Below, piece after piece: positions 5,665 to 6,933 of a stretch of 6,933 nt of DNA; position 1 is the stretch's first letter; each line of letters starts with the position of its first letter. The notes under the pieces were generated by a model. The model saw only the letters and a program-made list of their open reading frames with translations, ran no database searches and was not told where the DNA came from. Origin of the DNA: Dehalococcoidia bacterium UBA6808 (GTDB lineage Bacteria; Chloroflexota; Dehalococcoidia; GIF9; UBA5629); NCBI GenBank assembly GCA_002452695.1, contig DKFA01000015.1, forward strand, positions 39,637-46,569, given 5' to 3'. A program made the position numbers and the translations under genes.

Positions 5665-5845
5665 TTTATATCAGCGGACGATCTCGCAGGTCACCCCGCC
5701 GGCTTGCCGCTTTACTCCTACCTGCTCGCAATATGGATATGAGGCCATCGAAAAATACGGTATCTGGAAGGGCGGATGGATGACATTTCGCAGGATATTG
5801 CGTTGTAACCCCTGGACGCCCTGTGGTCATGACCCGGTGCCATAA
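5633..5845 (+). CDS. yidD: membrane protein insertion efficiency factor YidD
   Basis: A 70-residue protein of the YidD family, thought to sit at the inner face of the cytoplasmic membrane by an amphipathic N-terminal helix and to aid insertion by YidC. The hallmark residues are visible: LISLYQRTIS (9-18), CRFTPTCSQYGYEAIEKYG (25-43) with Cys25 and Cys31, KGGWMTFRRILRCNPW (46-61) with Cys58, and the closing HDPVP. In place of the usual Gly-Gly before the final motif it has Cys64-Gly. The ATG at 5633 lies inside the end of rnpA, with GGA five nt upstream, giving a 32-nt overlap and probable coupling. In most genomes yidC comes next; here a lipoprotein does. Confidence 0.95.
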   Translation: MLKKLALKLISLYQRTISQVTPPACRFTPTCSQYGYEAIEKYGIWKGGWMTFRRILRCNPWTPCGHDPVP

Positions 5846-5887
5846 GGCGCTGAGCATAATATCAAATTTTCGGATATAGGATAGTTG

Positions 5888-6933
5888 ATGAAAAGGATAA
5901 AGAATTTTATTACAGCATCGCTGCTGATCGGTATCGCGCTGGCTGTTTTTCTGGTCGGCTGCGACCAGCCGGGCGGCAGCAGTTCTTCGTGTTCCGGCTC
6001 ATCGGCGCAGGGATGGTCGGGTTTCATACCTTATAAAAATGTGATCATCTTCGGATCGATGGAAGGCAGGGCCATCGCTATCGACCCTCAGGCCCGCGCC
6101 GACAACAAGACCTATCCTGCTGAAGGAGAGTGGAATTATACTATCAAGAATGCCACGCAGGGAGGCGCCTGCGGCGCAATGTGCGTGCCCTCTGGCGGCA
6201 CTTCGTCGGGTATCTACAGCACGCCCGTTACTGCAGGTGACCTGGTCTTTTTCGGTACATATACCGGCAGGATCTATGCCTTCAACGCGGTCCGCGGCGT
6301 GGTCAGGTGGATTTATCCCCGCGAAAGCTTCGAGACGGTGGGGGCCATTGTTGCTCCACTGGTGACCGATGGCGCCAGCATCTATTTCGTTAGCTCCAAT
6401 TACAAGGTCTATTCCATCGATGCCGCCACGGGAGATTTCCGCTGGGAGTTCCCCACCTCTGACAAGATATGGGTGGCCCCGGCAGTGGATAACGGCGTCG
6501 TGTACGTCGGCAACTATGCAGGCGAAGTCTTTGCGCTCAATTCCGAGACAGGTAAGCCGGTCTGGAATATCAAAGTCCCCTCCGCCGTATCGTCCGGCCT
6601 TACCGTTTACAAGGACACCCTTTTCTTCGGAACATTCGACCGCAATATATATGCCCTGGACAAGGCCAACGGACAGGAGAAGTGGAAGTATACTGCCGGC
6701 AACTGGTTCTGGGCGCAGCCCGTTGTGAAAGACGGCAGGGTCTATGCCGGCTGTCTTGACCGCAAGGTCTATGCGCTGGATGCCGCTTCCGGCAGGGAAG
6801 TCTGGCAGTTTGCGACCGAAAGCCCGGTGGTGGCCCCTGTATTTGTTACCGATAAATATGTTTACGCCGTCTGCGATAAGGGCAACGTCTACAAACTGGA
6901 TATAGATAGCGGTCAGGAGCTTGCCAAGGTCTA
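5888..6933 (+). CDS. lipoprotein with PQQ-type beta-propeller repeats, cut by window edge
   Basis: At least 348 residues, open at the right edge. Residues 1-25 form a lipoprotein signal: basic MKRIK, a hydrophobic stretch, and lipobox LVGC with Cys25, followed by a Gly/Ser-rich tether (29-43). From about residue 51 there are seven propeller-type repeats with the pattern aromatic-x-G...YALD..(S/T)G...W, for example GTYTGRIYAFN (123-133), VGNYAGEVFALN (207-218), GTFDRNIYALD (248-258) and DRKVYALDAASGREVW (291-306). This is the PQQ/BamB-like fold. No PQQ dehydrogenase catalytic set is visible, so a structural, binding or scaffold role outside the membrane is likelier than an enzyme. The first repeat carries an insertion (about 85-110) with Cys95 and Cys99. 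The ATG has AGG seven nt upstream. It lies 42 nt after yidD with no clear terminator between, suggesting co-transcription. Fold is confident; function unknown. Confidence 0.88.
   Translation, partial: MKRIKNFITASLLIGIALAVFLVGCDQPGGSSSSCSGSSAQGWSGFIPYKNVIIFGSMEGRAIAIDPQARADNKTYPAEGEWNYTIKNATQGGACGAMCVPSGGTSSGIYSTPVTAGDLVFFGTYTGRIYAFNAVRGVVRWIYPRESFETVGAIVAPLVTDGASIYFVSSNYKVYSIDAATGDFRWEFPTSDKIWVAPAVDNGVVYVGNYAGEVFALNSETGKPVWNIKVPSAVSSGLTVYKDTLFFGTFDRNIYALDKANGQEKWKYTAGNWFWAQPVVKDGRVYAGCLDRKVYALDAASGREVWQFATESPVVAPVFVTDKYVYAVCDKGNVYKLDIDSGQELAKV

Noticed and set aside
5825..5834. Palindrome GGTCATGACC near the end of yidD
   Set aside because: It falls in codons for the conserved GHDPVP end of YidD, so coding constraint and chance explain it.
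5846..5887. Separate promoter for the propeller lipoprotein
   Set aside because: CATAAT at 5855-5860 is -10-like, but no acceptable -35 lies at the right distance, so read-through from yidD is the simpler reading.

Overview
This window looks like an ordinary stretch of bacterial chromosome of moderate, slightly GC-rich composition, carrying mostly core housekeeping genes. The taxonomic signal is weak. A gluconeogenic PEP synthase, a YchF with a divergent G domain, GTG and TTG starts, and a ribosomal-protein operon running into rpmH-rnpA-yidD and then a beta-propeller lipoprotein together suggest an uncultured or anaerobic lineage. My best guess is Chloroflexota (Dehalococcoidia-like), by inference only. 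No mobile element, CRISPR array, tRNA or rRNA was seen.

Layout. Two divergent transcription units leave a shared control region at about 3967-4104. To the left, on the minus strand, run ychF-like ATPase (2866-3966), PEP synthase ppsA (473-2743) and the N-terminal part of a dNTP triphosphohydrolase (dgt, cut by the left edge). ppsA appears to have its own promoter in the 122-nt gap behind ychF, with an inverted repeat over the predicted start point. dgt follows ppsA after only 32 nt, and that gap holds a perfect 12-bp palindrome and no Shine-Dalgarno sequence.

To the right, on the plus strand, is a tight operon: rpsF (S6), ssb, rpsR (S18), rpmH (L34), rnpA (RNase P protein), yidD (membrane-insertion factor, overlapping rnpA) and a lipoprotein with PQQ-type beta-propeller repeats, cut by the right edge. 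It joins two neighbourhoods that are usually separate: rpsF-ssb-rpsR, which often ends with rplI, and rpmH-rnpA-yidD-yidC, which often lies near dnaA. rplI is absent and the usual yidC position is taken by the lipoprotein.

Together the plus-strand genes serve translation (S6, S18, L34), tRNA 5' processing (RnpA), single-stranded DNA protection (SSB) and membrane-protein biogenesis (YidD). The minus-strand genes serve a ribosome- or stress-linked ATPase role, entry to gluconeogenesis, and dNTP pool control. No intergenic stretch exceeds about 140 bases. I see no strong case for a wholly new system. The best leads are the merged operon with a propeller lipoprotein in the yidC slot, the uneven conservation of the YchF protein, and several small inverted repeats at promoters and starts.
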